From Bacteroidota bacterium (lineage in GTDB: Bacteria > Bacteroidota > Bacteroidia > Bacteroidales > VadinHA17), in NCBI GenBank assembly GCA_030611395.1, contig JAUWPX010000066.1:1-7274 (forward strand): 7,274 nucleotides of DNA. The letters are read 5' to 3'. Position 1 is the first letter of the stretch. Every line of letters begins with the position of its first letter. The notes under the pieces were generated by a model that did no database searches, was not told the DNA's origin, and was given only the letters and a program-made list of their open reading frames with translations. Positions 1 to 5,786 of this stretch are shown piece after piece. A program made the translations under genes and the position numbers.

Positions 1-699
1 ACCGGCAGTTGTTCTTGTTCTGTTTTTTGCAAGTAATATATTCAAATATTCGAGAGACCAGACCGCTACTGCACTATATAAAAAAACCGATGATAGCGTA
101 CGCTGGTTTTCTGCATCTTCAAAGAATTTATCACTCTCTTCCATATCAAACGAATTCTTATACTTTTCATAATTGTCATATGCTTTATAATCATATAATA
201 CTGCACCGGCAACACAACCATAAGCAAGCAATCCTTTTAACACATGAGCATTTTTTCGTGTAATTTTTGCACTGCCCCATCCCGGGTAAAGAGTAGATAA
301 TAAGAGAGCTGTACCTTTGGATGTTGGTTTAATTATTTTTGGGTTTTGAAGTTCTGCCAAAACCCTTACAATTATTTCATCCTCTATGTAAGCAATGTCC
401 TTTTGTATATCCCAGATTATTTTCTTTTTATTTCCTCCTGACACATCACTGTTTATATTACCCGAAAACGAGTGGGCATCAATTTCTTTTCCGCCTTTGG
501 TAAAAATTTTTACAGATATATTAAACTTTTCTCCTGGTCTGGTGTTAACCAGGTCATATGTGATCACCAATTGATCATTTACCATCATAAAACCGACATT
601 TTGTATTTTGGCTTTTGATTCAACAATGATCTGCGAATAAGAAGATCCGCAGATAACAAAAACAAAGAAACTGATTAAAAGTAAAATTCTAATTTTCAT
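1..699 (-). CDS. Secreted/membrane PGWG (DUF5683-like) protein, C-terminus cut by window edge
   Basis: The frame is open from ATG at 699 down to base 1 (233 codons visible, no stop), so the 3' end is missing. Residues 1-22 form a signal peptide (KIR, a long hydrophobic run, then SSYSQ). Residues 24-116 read as a beta-sandwich region of a type common in Bacteroidota exported proteins: 'ITYDL' near 46, then 'GGNKKKIIWDIQKD' at 88-101, matching the recurring pattern G-x-x-K-x-I-x-W-[DN]-x-x-x-D. Residues 131-225 carry 'LYPGWG' (137-142), a hydrophobic helix (154-169), a Tyr-rich stretch (Y169-Y180) and a second hydrophobic helix (203-224). This resembles DUF5683-type membrane-anchored tails, which use PG[LWM]GQ followed by two helices. 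The start is chosen because the signal peptide begins there; the leader is AT-rich without a Shine-Dalgarno. It lies 16 bp after the stop of a broken caspase-like remnant on the same strand, suggesting a former operon. The molecular function is unknown. Confidence 0.8.
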   Translation of the reverse strand, partial: MKIRILLLISFFVFVICGSSYSQIIVESKAKIQNVGFMMVNDQLVITYDLVNTRPGEKFNISVKIFTKGGKEIDAHSFSGNINSDVSGGNKKKIIWDIQKDIAYIEDEIIVRVLAELQNPKIIKPTSKGTALLLSTLYPGWGSAKITRKNAHVLKGLLAYGCVAGAVLYDYKAYDNYEKYKNSFDMEESDKFFEDAENQRTLSSVFLYSAVAVWSLEYLNILLAKNRTRTTAG

Positions 700-715
700 A
701 TACTTAAAATTATTA

Positions 716-938
716 TCATCTTATTTTCCACAACTTCCAAACATCTTCAACATCTAAACTAACGCTTACTTCAGGATCCTGTTCTTTTCCATATTACGCG
801 CAATGATTCCACTGACACCTTGCTTTCCAGGTATTTGCTTAATTCATCATAGGTTATATCTCCTTTTGCCCAAAAAGGGTAATTGTAAACAAAATTGCCG
901 GGAGAAGAAAAAATATTCGCTTCATGATAAAACAGGTT
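716..938 (-). pseudogene. C-terminal remnant of a caspase-family (C14-like) protein, +1 frameshift
   Basis: On the minus strand, 938 to 795 reads without a stop and contains 'WAKGDITYDELSKYLESKV' followed by 'SVESLRV'. The four bases 791-794 then replace one codon, and the reading continues in the next frame from 790 to the stop at 716-718 as 'GKEQDPEVSVSLDVEDVW' and KLWKIR. Joined, the parts give a continuous segment of about 73 residues. Its pattern, 'kG.ITY.EL..YL..KV...S.R...KEQdPev..s......W', is what I associate with the C-terminal end of caspase-family proteins in Bacteroidota. There is no start codon, no catalytic His/Cys domain, and an in-frame TAA sits at 939-941, so this is a fragment and not a gene. 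It ends 16 bp before the gene at 1-699 and lies on the same strand as the DUF4384-type gene upstream. The frameshift could be a sequencing error, but the missing N-terminal part could not. The caspase assignment is by recalled motif only. Confidence 0.55.
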
Positions 939-964
939 TTACTTTAAAGTTATGAAATTTTATA

Positions 965-972
965 CAAACTTA
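965..972 (-). promoter_or_regulatory. Candidate Bacteroidota -7 element (TAAGTTTG)
   Basis: On the minus strand this reads TAAGTTTG, an exact match to the TAnnTTTG -7 consensus. It lies just upstream of the caspase remnant and could drive the gene at 1-699 with a long leader. No clear TTTG -33 element is present at the usual distance, so a chance match in AT-rich DNA is possible. Confidence 0.3.
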
Positions 973-975
973 CAG

Positions 976-1037
976 ACTCTGCCAGGTCTTTCCTGCCCGA
1001 CTACGTCATTCAGGCGAGCAGACACTGGCAGGTCTTC
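976..1037. repeat. Inverted/direct repeat block with CTGCCAG...CTGGCAG arms
   Basis: CTGCCAG (979-985) faces CTGGCAG (1025-1031) as an inverted pair, and the octamer CAGGTCTT occurs twice in direct orientation (983-990 and 1029-1036). Between the arms is a GC-richer, imperfectly palindromic core (about 992-1020: CCTGCCCGA...TTCAGGCGAGCAG). The block is clearly richer in GC than its surroundings and has no coding signal. It resembles the short palindromic dispersed repeats scattered between genes in many Bacteroidota genomes; that it is dispersed is an inference, since only one copy is in the window. Confidence 0.5.
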
Positions 1038-1055
1038 CATTACATTATAACAACC

Positions 1056-1092
1056 AAACCACCGTCAGGGTTAAAAACCGCTGACGGGGTTT
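1056..1092. terminator. Strong hairpin 3' of the DUF4384-type gene, possible terminator or repeat
   Basis: The arms AAACC + CCGTCAG + GGTT pair with AACC + CTGACGG + GGTTT around an AAA loop. That is about 16 base pairs, interrupted only by single bulged bases at 1061 and 1080. It begins 27 bp past the stop of the minus-strand gene at 1120-2076 and would form in its transcript. The tail on that strand (TGGTTGTTATAATG) is only moderately T-rich, so it may act as a transcript-end stabiliser or belong to the neighbouring repeat block and not be a classical intrinsic terminator. Confidence 0.45.
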
Positions 1093-1119
1093 TGAAATTC
1101 CATCACTTCACTATCTCAC

Positions 1120-2076
1120 TTATTTGGTTATTGTAATATCAATTATCTCCACCTGCATATCATTTTTCCGGTAACTTCGATTCTTATTGAGCCATTTTTG
1201 AAAATCTTCTGATTTCAGGGTTTTGGGCATTGTATACCCTTCATCTAATTCCTGTTTGGTCAATTGACCGGTTTTTACATTACTAACCAGTTTCGGCTTA
1301 TTTAAAGGAGTTTTGGAAAAAATGATAAATAAACGATTGATATCTTTTTTACTTTCTGAAGATAAAGTATAAACATCCTCTTCAAAATCGTTATCTTCAA
1401 AATAATTATGTTCGGGTTTATTTGAAAAGAAAACATATTTCCGGTCAGCTTTAACAGGCATACCGCTTTCATACTCTACCGGCATATTACTGTATGGTAA
1501 TAAGCATTGTGAATCTTTCCCATCATCTAAATAAACAGACAAATAACCGGTTATGGGACTTAGGAAATACAGAAAAAAATCATCATTTTCCGCAAATGAG
1601 GTCGTTTTACAATTAATGTTTATGCAAGCCAATGGGAATGTGGTAAAGTCAACCGGAGGTTCAGCAAGTTCTCTTGCTTTGATAGTAATTTTACACAATT
1701 TATCAGTCAGTTCAATCTTGTTTCCCTCAATAACTTTATAACCTTTTACATCTTCATATTTTTCACTGATTACCTCTACCACTTCTCCTTTAACAGATGT
1801 ATTGGCAATCATATTAAAAACGGAATTTGTTTCAGTTTTTTCCCCGGTATTAACATTTGAAATATAGGTTGAATTTCCCTGGATGATTACACTACCAAAG
1901 GCTCTTTCAAGAGCATTGACAGTAGCCATATCTTTTGCTTCTTTTTTAACCTCCTGCCGTGACCTGTTCTCAGTCAGTTCAACCTGCGCCTCACCTGAGG
2001 TTTTTACCGTTTGTTGGCTTAACAGTATAAACGGACTGACAATAAATAATATGTTTAAAATTGTTATCCTTTTCAT
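1120..2076 (-). CDS. Exported protein with LPP20/FlgT-N-like region and DUF4384-like domain
   Basis: The protein has 318 residues starting at ATG 2076. Residues 1-21 are a signal peptide (KR, a hydrophobic core, then 'FILLSQ'). A longer reading from TTG at 2094 would add six residues in front of this signal peptide and is disfavoured. Residues 27-136 resemble the LPP20/FlgT N-terminal fold: an early 'GEAQV' strand, an Ala-rich helix ('KKEAKDMATVNALERAFGSV', 44-63), then 'GEVVEVISEKYE' and 'CKITIKARE' strands. Residues 160-262 resemble DUF4384: 'DDFFLYFLSPITGYLSVYLDD' is centred near 175, followed by 'CLLPY', 'YVFFSN' and 'RLFIIFSKTPL'. The tail 'FQKWLNKNR' (292-300) and 'MQVEI' is also typical. 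In Bacteroidota such proteins are often linked to caspase-family genes, and a caspase remnant lies just downstream here. It probably acts in the periplasm or at the envelope; the exact role is unknown. Confidence 0.8.
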   Translation of the reverse strand: MKRITILNILFIVSPFILLSQQTVKTSGEAQVELTENRSRQEVKKEAKDMATVNALERAFGSVIIQGNSTYISNVNTGEKTETNSVFNMIANTSVKGEVVEVISEKYEDVKGYKVIEGNKIELTDKLCKITIKARELAEPPVDFTTFPLACININCKTTSFAENDDFFLYFLSPITGYLSVYLDDGKDSQCLLPYSNMPVEYESGMPVKADRKYVFFSNKPEHNYFEDNDFEEDVYTLSSESKKDINRLFIIFSKTPLNKPKLVSNVKTGQLTKQELDEGYTMPKTLKSEDFQKWLNKNRSYRKNDMQVEIIDITITK

Positions 2077-2102
2077 GTTAAAATAGGTAAACAAATTCTT
2101 AT

Positions 2103-2110
2103 CAAATTTA
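2103..2110 (-). promoter_or_regulatory. Candidate -7 promoter element (TAAATTTG) of the DUF4384-type gene
   Basis: The minus strand reads TAAATTTG, fitting TAnnTTTG, 26 bp before ATG 2076. The implied leader of roughly 20 nt is AT-rich with no Shine-Dalgarno, as is usual in Bacteroidota. No TTTG is seen at the expected -33 spacing. Confidence 0.4.
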
Positions 2111-2139
2111 GGATATTTTTTTTCAGAATATTTATTATT

Positions 2140-2164
2140 TCAAGTTATTTTATGCTTAACTTGA
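2140..2164. repeat. Perfect 8-bp inverted repeat TCAAGTTA-N9-TAACTTGA
   Basis: Two perfect 8-bp arms flank a 9-bp spacer, with three further pairs outside a T-T mismatch. It lies about 30 bp upstream of the candidate -7 element of the DUF4384-type gene and about 90 bp past the stop of the threonine aldolase gene. It could be an operator or a weak AT-rich hairpin. There is no U-run after it on the minus strand, so a classical terminator for the aldolase is unlikely. Confidence 0.35.
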
Positions 2165-2210
2165 TATATTTCAGAGAGATTTAAGTAACACATTGTATCA
2201 CTATGTTGAA

Positions 2211-2246
2211 AAGTTTATGAGTTTAGAAGTTTATGAGTTGAGAAGT
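2211..2246. repeat. Tandem 16-bp repeat, two copies plus a partial third
   Basis: AAGTTTATGAGTTTAG (2211-2226) is followed immediately by AAGTTTATGAGTTGAG (2227-2242), differing at one base, and then by the start of a third unit (AAGT, 2243-2246). The array sits between the stop of the threonine aldolase gene and the promoter region of the DUF4384-type gene. It is noncoding and looks like a slippage-type intergenic repeat. Confidence 0.7.
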
Positions 2247-2256
2247 AAATAAGCTT

Positions 2257-3291
2257 TCACATTATTAAGAGTTTCCGTAATACTGAAGTAAAACCGAAGA
2301 TATCTTCTTCTGTAGTATCAAAGGATGTCATCCAGCGAACCACAGAGGTTTCCTCATCCCAGATATAAAAGAAATATTCCTGCTGAAGTTCAGGAATTAT
2401 CTCTTTTGGCACCTTTGCAAAAACGCCGTTGCTTTCAACCTTTTGTTCAATTGTTACTCCGGGTATTTTATTAACCTCCGTTGCAAGAAGTTGTGCCATA
2501 TCATTGGCATGTTTCGCATTTTTATACCATAACCTATCTATCAAATATGCTTCAAACTGGGCAGCAATAAAACGCATTTTTGATGCCAGTTGCATTCCCT
2601 GTTTTCTGATATATTTAAAATTTTCAGCCAGGTCAGGTTGGAAAAATATAACTGCTTCACCATACATCATGCCGTTTTTTGTACCCCCGAATGACAAAAT
2701 ATCAACGCCTGCATCAATTGTAAATTCGCTGAATTCCAATCCAAGATGAACTGCTGCATTAGCAATCCTGGCACCATCCATATGCACCAGCATATTATTT
2801 TTATGTGCATAATCTGCAATCTTCTTTATCTCATCTACGGTATATACAGTGCCGAGTTCTGTCGATTGGGTTAATGAAACAATTTTTGGTTGTGAATGAT
2901 GTTCAAATCCAATTCCATACATCTGCGAACGGATATCATTAACAGATATCTTACCATCCGTAGTATGGAGCGGGAGCAGTTTACATCCTGCATATTTCTC
3001 AGGAGCACCACATTCATCTTCATGAATATGAGATGTTTCAGCGCAAATAACAGAATTCCATGACTGGGTTACAGCCGTCAGACCAAGAACATTGGCTGCT
3101 GTACCAATAAACACAAAAAATACCCGGGCTTCATCCCCAAATATTTCACTGAATTTCTTAATCGCGCTAAATGTGTACTTGTCATCCCCATAACCAATTG
3201 TATGTCCTGTATTTACCCTATTTATAGCATCCATAATCAAAAGATGAACGCCGGAATTATTATCGCTTGCAAAACCTCTGGAATTTTTCAT
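2257..3291 (-). CDS. ltaE: Low-specificity L-threonine aldolase (PLP-dependent)
   Basis: The enzyme cleaves L-threonine or L-allo-threonine to glycine and acetaldehyde in the cytoplasm, a fold-type I PLP reaction. The 344 residues match the usual family length of about 330-350. Visible landmarks are the N-terminal 'FASDNNSGVHL' (7-17) and 'GYGDD' (33-37); 'GTAANVLGL' (63-71), which binds the cofactor phosphate; 'ETSHIHEDECGAPE' (85-98), with H88 as the likely ring-stacking His; 'TQSTELGTVY' (141-150); 'HMDGARIANA' (170-179), with D172 contacting the pyridine nitrogen and R175 the substrate carboxylate; and 'SFGGTKNG' (200-207), with K205 as the Schiff-base lysine. All expected catalytic positions are present, so it should be active. 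The ATG at 3291 is used because the family homology starts at once; it has no Shine-Dalgarno. It is transcribed in the same direction as the sensor-like gene upstream but is separated from it by a terminator hairpin, so it is probably an independent unit. The symbol is by family resemblance; stereospecificity cannot be told. Confidence 0.93.
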   Translation of the reverse strand: MKNSRGFASDNNSGVHLLIMDAINRVNTGHTIGYGDDKYTFSAIKKFSEIFGDEARVFFVFIGTAANVLGLTAVTQSWNSVICAETSHIHEDECGAPEKYAGCKLLPLHTTDGKISVNDIRSQMYGIGFEHHSQPKIVSLTQSTELGTVYTVDEIKKIADYAHKNNMLVHMDGARIANAAVHLGLEFSEFTIDAGVDILSFGGTKNGMMYGEAVIFFQPDLAENFKYIRKQGMQLASKMRFIAAQFEAYLIDRLWYKNAKHANDMAQLLATEVNKIPGVTIEQKVESNGVFAKVPKEIIPELQQEYFFYIWDEETSVVRWMTSFDTTEEDIFGFTSVLRKLLIM

Positions 3292-3323
3292 AAAGTATTT
3301 TTTCTAAAAAGATTATAATAAAA

Positions 3324-3350
3324 TCACTGATCCGGAAACCGAATCAGTGA
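3324..3350 (-). terminator. Intrinsic terminator after the sensor-like gene
   Basis: TCACTGAT (3324-3331) pairs perfectly with ATCAGTGA (3343-3350). After one mismatch, CGG pairs with CCG around an AAA loop. On the minus strand the hairpin is followed by a T-rich run (TTTTATTATAATCTTTTT), giving a good rho-independent terminator for the gene ending at 3386. It lies 32 bp before the start of the threonine aldolase gene. Confidence 0.75.
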
Positions 3351-3385
3351 CAGTAAAGATAGTAATAGATTTGCTTTAATAAATA

Positions 3386-3985
3386 TCAGCCAAGCATAAT
3401 CTCAGATAACTTTTTATAAAATAATCCCATAAATTTGAAAACATGGAGTGAAAGGAAACCAATTAAGATTCCTGCAACAGCAATAAGAATTGCTAATCCA
3501 AGTGTCTCTACCCGGAAAAATCCAAATTCAATATAGTAATTATTGTATGTAAAAGGAGTAGCAATAAAACTGATTGTTACCGCCAATAACGAGACAGTGA
3601 TAGAAAATGATAAAATTCCAAGTGGAAAACGCAGGAATAGAAAAGCCAGGCTTTTCCATGTTACCGGGTCGGAAAGATAACTTCTAAATTGAGCCCACAT
3701 AGTCATCTCCGTATTCCCGGGTTTCTTTTTTTCAGGAATCTCAGCTTTCAGAACATAGATAGAAAGCTGCTTTTCAAAAACAGAGAACCCATACCATGCA
3801 AGCATCATTAAGAATAGAATTGGTATACCAATCCATATAATAATCAGACCGATACCAACTAATATTCCTGTAAAAAGAAAAACAAAATAGAATAAACCAA
3901 GCGGAAATGCAAATAACTGATATATAAGACTCAGATAAGCATTTGGGTTAACAATAATACCAAAAAACTTTTTTAAACTTTCCAT
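3386..3985 (-). CDS. Four-helix membrane protein of the 'putative sensor' family
   Basis: This is a 199-residue integral membrane protein without a cleavable signal peptide. Hydrophobic helices are visible at about 19-40, 42-66, 113-140 and 162-182. The sequence has an internal duplication: 'FAFPLGLFYFVFLFTG' (25-40) is echoed by 'FLRFPLGILSFSITVS' (117-132). The first half ends with 'FEKQL' (70-74) after a Gly/Ile/Pro helix pair ('WIGIPILFL'), and the loop before the second half has 'W...FRSYLSDPVTWKSLAFL'. This architecture matches the 'Sensor' domain (PF13796 as I recall it), which occurs as the N-terminal input region of some histidine kinases and also alone. Here no kinase, HAMP or ATPase region follows, so a complete signalling protein is not encoded; a signal-sensing or partner role is inference. 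The upstream 215-bp region is shared with the divergent gene at 4201. Confidence 0.75.
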   Translation of the reverse strand: MESLKKFFGIIVNPNAYLSLIYQLFAFPLGLFYFVFLFTGILVGIGLIIIWIGIPILFLMMLAWYGFSVFEKQLSIYVLKAEIPEKKKPGNTEMTMWAQFRSYLSDPVTWKSLAFLFLRFPLGILSFSITVSLLAVTISFIATPFTYNNYYIEFGFFRVETLGLAILIAVAGILIGFLSLHVFKFMGLFYKKLSEIMLG

Positions 3986-4136
3986 AATATATTATTGTTT
4001 ATTAATTCATATTAAAGACATATTTATTATTTAATTGCTGCATTAATGAAAAACTACCATTTTGTGATTATATGGTTTCATAAATAAGAATAAAAAATAA
4101 ATTTCAAATTTACTATTAATAAAGACCTAAGAATAA

Positions 4137-4144
4137 TAAATTTG
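4137..4144 (+). promoter_or_regulatory. Candidate -7 promoter element (TAAATTTG) of the exported isomerase-fold gene
   Basis: This is an exact TAnnTTTG match 56 bp upstream of ATG 4201, giving an expected leader of about 50 nt. No TTTG is found at -33. It lies in the AT-rich 215-bp divergent region (3986-4200); no comparable element was recognised for the opposite gene. Confidence 0.45.
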
Positions 4145-4185
4145 CATGAATGCAGATCATTTAAAGAAAAATATTAATAAAAACT

Positions 4186-4192
4186 AAGGAGG
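4186..4192 (+). promoter_or_regulatory. Canonical Shine-Dalgarno (AAGGAGG)
   Basis: AAGGAGG is spaced 8 nt from the ATG at 4201. Most Bacteroidota genes, including the others in this window, lack such a site. It fixes the start codon and suggests strong or distinct translation initiation for this gene. Confidence 0.75.
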
Positions 4193-4200
4193 AACTTAAA

Positions 4201-5781
4201 ATGAACACTAAGTTAAGTTTACTATTAATAATTATTTTTTCAGTAAGTATCACCTTTAATTATGCAACCGAAAAAAACTCTGCCTTAAATAAAGGAACAG
4301 AAAAGGAAAACGGATATGAAAATACAAAAATATATACTGTATTTATGTCTCGCGGAGGGCATTTCGGAACCGGAGGAGTTCCTGAATCACTTACAACAAA
4401 TCAGGAACTTTTACTTCAAATTCAAACTGAATGTGATGGAATAGATTTCATCGCAAGAGACATAACAAGCCCTGATATTTCTATCGAAAATGTTTATCAT
4501 GAATTAGATAGTTTAAAAGAAGATATAGATGGAGTGCTTATAATTGGCGAATTACATGGGGAATATAAATTGGCATTCACAGGATTACCTACTATATACG
4601 TATATAATCTTTTTGAGTGGATGAATGTTCCTCATAAACTTTTTTCTACAGGAAAAGAAGAAGAAAGCATACTTGTGGGAGATACTGAATACAAAAAGGG
4701 GAAAATATTAACTGCAGAATTAGACAGAAGAAATGTCTGTTCCTCTTCTGTCAGAGAAAAAATGTTCGAAGACCTGGTATATAAAATTAAACTTATCCAA
4801 ACTATCAGGAAGCTGAAAGAATCCAGAATATTAGTTGTAGCGCCTCAGCAATACATTGCTCAGGTAGATTATCAGGGAGATAGACAAAAATCTTTCCCAA
4901 AAGATTATAATAATCTATATACCAATACATTAAAAGATAAACTTGGCGTAGAACTTGTACAGGTAAACCCGGAAGAATTTTATAAAACGTATGAAGAAAC
5001 CAGCAAAAATGAGGCAGAAAAAGTTGCTGAAAAATGGATTGAGGAGGCACAGTCAGTAACAGCTGCAAAATCAGAAATAATTAGAACAGCAAAGGCATAC
5101 CTTGCTTTTGAAACATTAAGAAAAAAATATAATTGTAATGCAGTGTCAACTCATATGAGGTCACTTACCGGCAGTGGAAAAGTGAACGATAGATTCTGGC
5201 CCGGATTAGGCCTTGAATGTGGCTTTAAGACAAGAGGTATACAGGCTATTTGTCAAAATTATCCAAATATATTAGTGACCCAGCTTTTAGGATATTTCCT
5301 TACCGGCAGACCAAGCATGCTTGGCGATCTTATGATAGATACGCGGAACTCAGTTGCCATACTTACCCACTGTGGTGCACCAATTAATCCCTATGGAGAA
5401 AATGGAAACTGGATTCCATACAAAATAACTACTCATGCCGAAAGTCCGTTAAGAGACACTCAGGATCCTGGTTCTGCTACGGGATTGCATATTGAATGGC
5501 CTGTTGGTGAACCAGTTACTTTCTGGAAAGTTTATGTAATGCATAATAAAATTGAAGTTTTTACAGGCAGGACAGTTGATGGGCATCATCTGTATAAAAA
5601 TCTGGATGATATTATGTGCAGAACAAAATTAATAGCCAGGATTGAGGCAAAACCGGTACAGCAGCATTTTTCTCCTGATGAATATGGGATTCACAGGACA
5701 GCAACTCTAGGTGACCTCAGGGAGAAAATAAAAGATTTATCAATATTAATTGGGTTTGATGTTATGGAAACAGACAGGTAA
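4201..5781 (+). CDS. Exported protein with L-fucose/L-arabinose isomerase-like fold
   Basis: The protein has 526 residues. Residues 1-22 form a signal peptide (NTK, the hydrophobic run 'LSLLLIIIFSVSITF', cleavage likely after 'NYA'), so it is exported, unlike the cytoplasmic sugar isomerases it resembles. Residues 43-200 look like an alpha/beta N-terminal domain ('IYTVFMSRGGHFGTGGVP', 'DGVLIIGELHG'), and 205-310 like a second one with a charged helix. From about 313 the order of motifs follows the FucI/AraA C-terminal region: 'GLGLECGF'; 'AICQNYPN' (349-356) where the family has an A-C-E-x-D motif; 'LTGRPSMLGD' (367-376); 'THCGAP' (389-394); 'GEPVTFWKV' (436-444); and 'YGIHRTATLGD' (495-505). 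D376, H390 and H498 are placed as expected, but the metal-binding Glu appears to be Gln352. Isomerase activity is therefore doubtful, and binding or a different reaction is possible. It stands alone on its strand and ends 5 bp from a convergent dipeptidase gene. The fold call is moderately sure; the substrate is unknown. Confidence 0.72.
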   Translation: MNTKLSLLLIIIFSVSITFNYATEKNSALNKGTEKENGYENTKIYTVFMSRGGHFGTGGVPESLTTNQELLLQIQTECDGIDFIARDITSPDISIENVYHELDSLKEDIDGVLIIGELHGEYKLAFTGLPTIYVYNLFEWMNVPHKLFSTGKEEESILVGDTEYKKGKILTAELDRRNVCSSSVREKMFEDLVYKIKLIQTIRKLKESRILVVAPQQYIAQVDYQGDRQKSFPKDYNNLYTNTLKDKLGVELVQVNPEEFYKTYEETSKNEAEKVAEKWIEEAQSVTAAKSEIIRTAKAYLAFETLRKKYNCNAVSTHMRSLTGSGKVNDRFWPGLGLECGFKTRGIQAICQNYPNILVTQLLGYFLTGRPSMLGDLMIDTRNSVAILTHCGAPINPYGENGNWIPYKITTHAESPLRDTQDPGSATGLHIEWPVGEPVTFWKVYVMHNKIEVFTGRTVDGHHLYKNLDDIMCRTKLIARIEAKPVQQHFSPDEYGIHRTATLGDLREKIKDLSILIGFDVMETDR

Positions 5782-5786
5782 TTAGC

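Noticed and set aside
9..263. Plus-strand 84-residue ORF
   Set aside because: It is antisense to a convincing secreted-protein reading frame (1-699 minus) and has no motif or ribosome site.
854..925. A 23-codon minus-strand ORF (ATG at 925) that looks like a signal peptide (MKRIFFLLPAILF...) followed by a stop
   Set aside because: The same bases read in another frame continue the caspase-like tail with far better motif content; the signal-like look comes from T-rich codons read out of frame.
2077..2094. Upstream TTG start for the DUF4384-type gene
   Set aside because: It adds six residues before a well-formed signal peptide and sits only 8 bp from the candidate -7 element, at or next to the expected transcription start.
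2211..2246. Possible CRISPR-like array
   Set aside because: The units are 16 bp and directly adjacent with no spacers, so this is a simple tandem repeat.
2429..2749. Plus-strand 106-residue ORF
   Set aside because: It is a shadow of the threonine aldolase gene, whose catalytic motifs are all on the minus strand.
3305..3320. TATAAT on the minus strand as a promoter for the threonine aldolase gene
   Set aside because: It lies in the T-rich tail of the preceding terminator, lacks a convincing -35 element, and is not the usual Bacteroidota promoter form.
4805..5068. Minus-strand 87-residue ORF inside the isomerase-fold gene
   Set aside because: Low-complexity, hydrophobic shadow reading with no start context; the plus strand is clearly coding.
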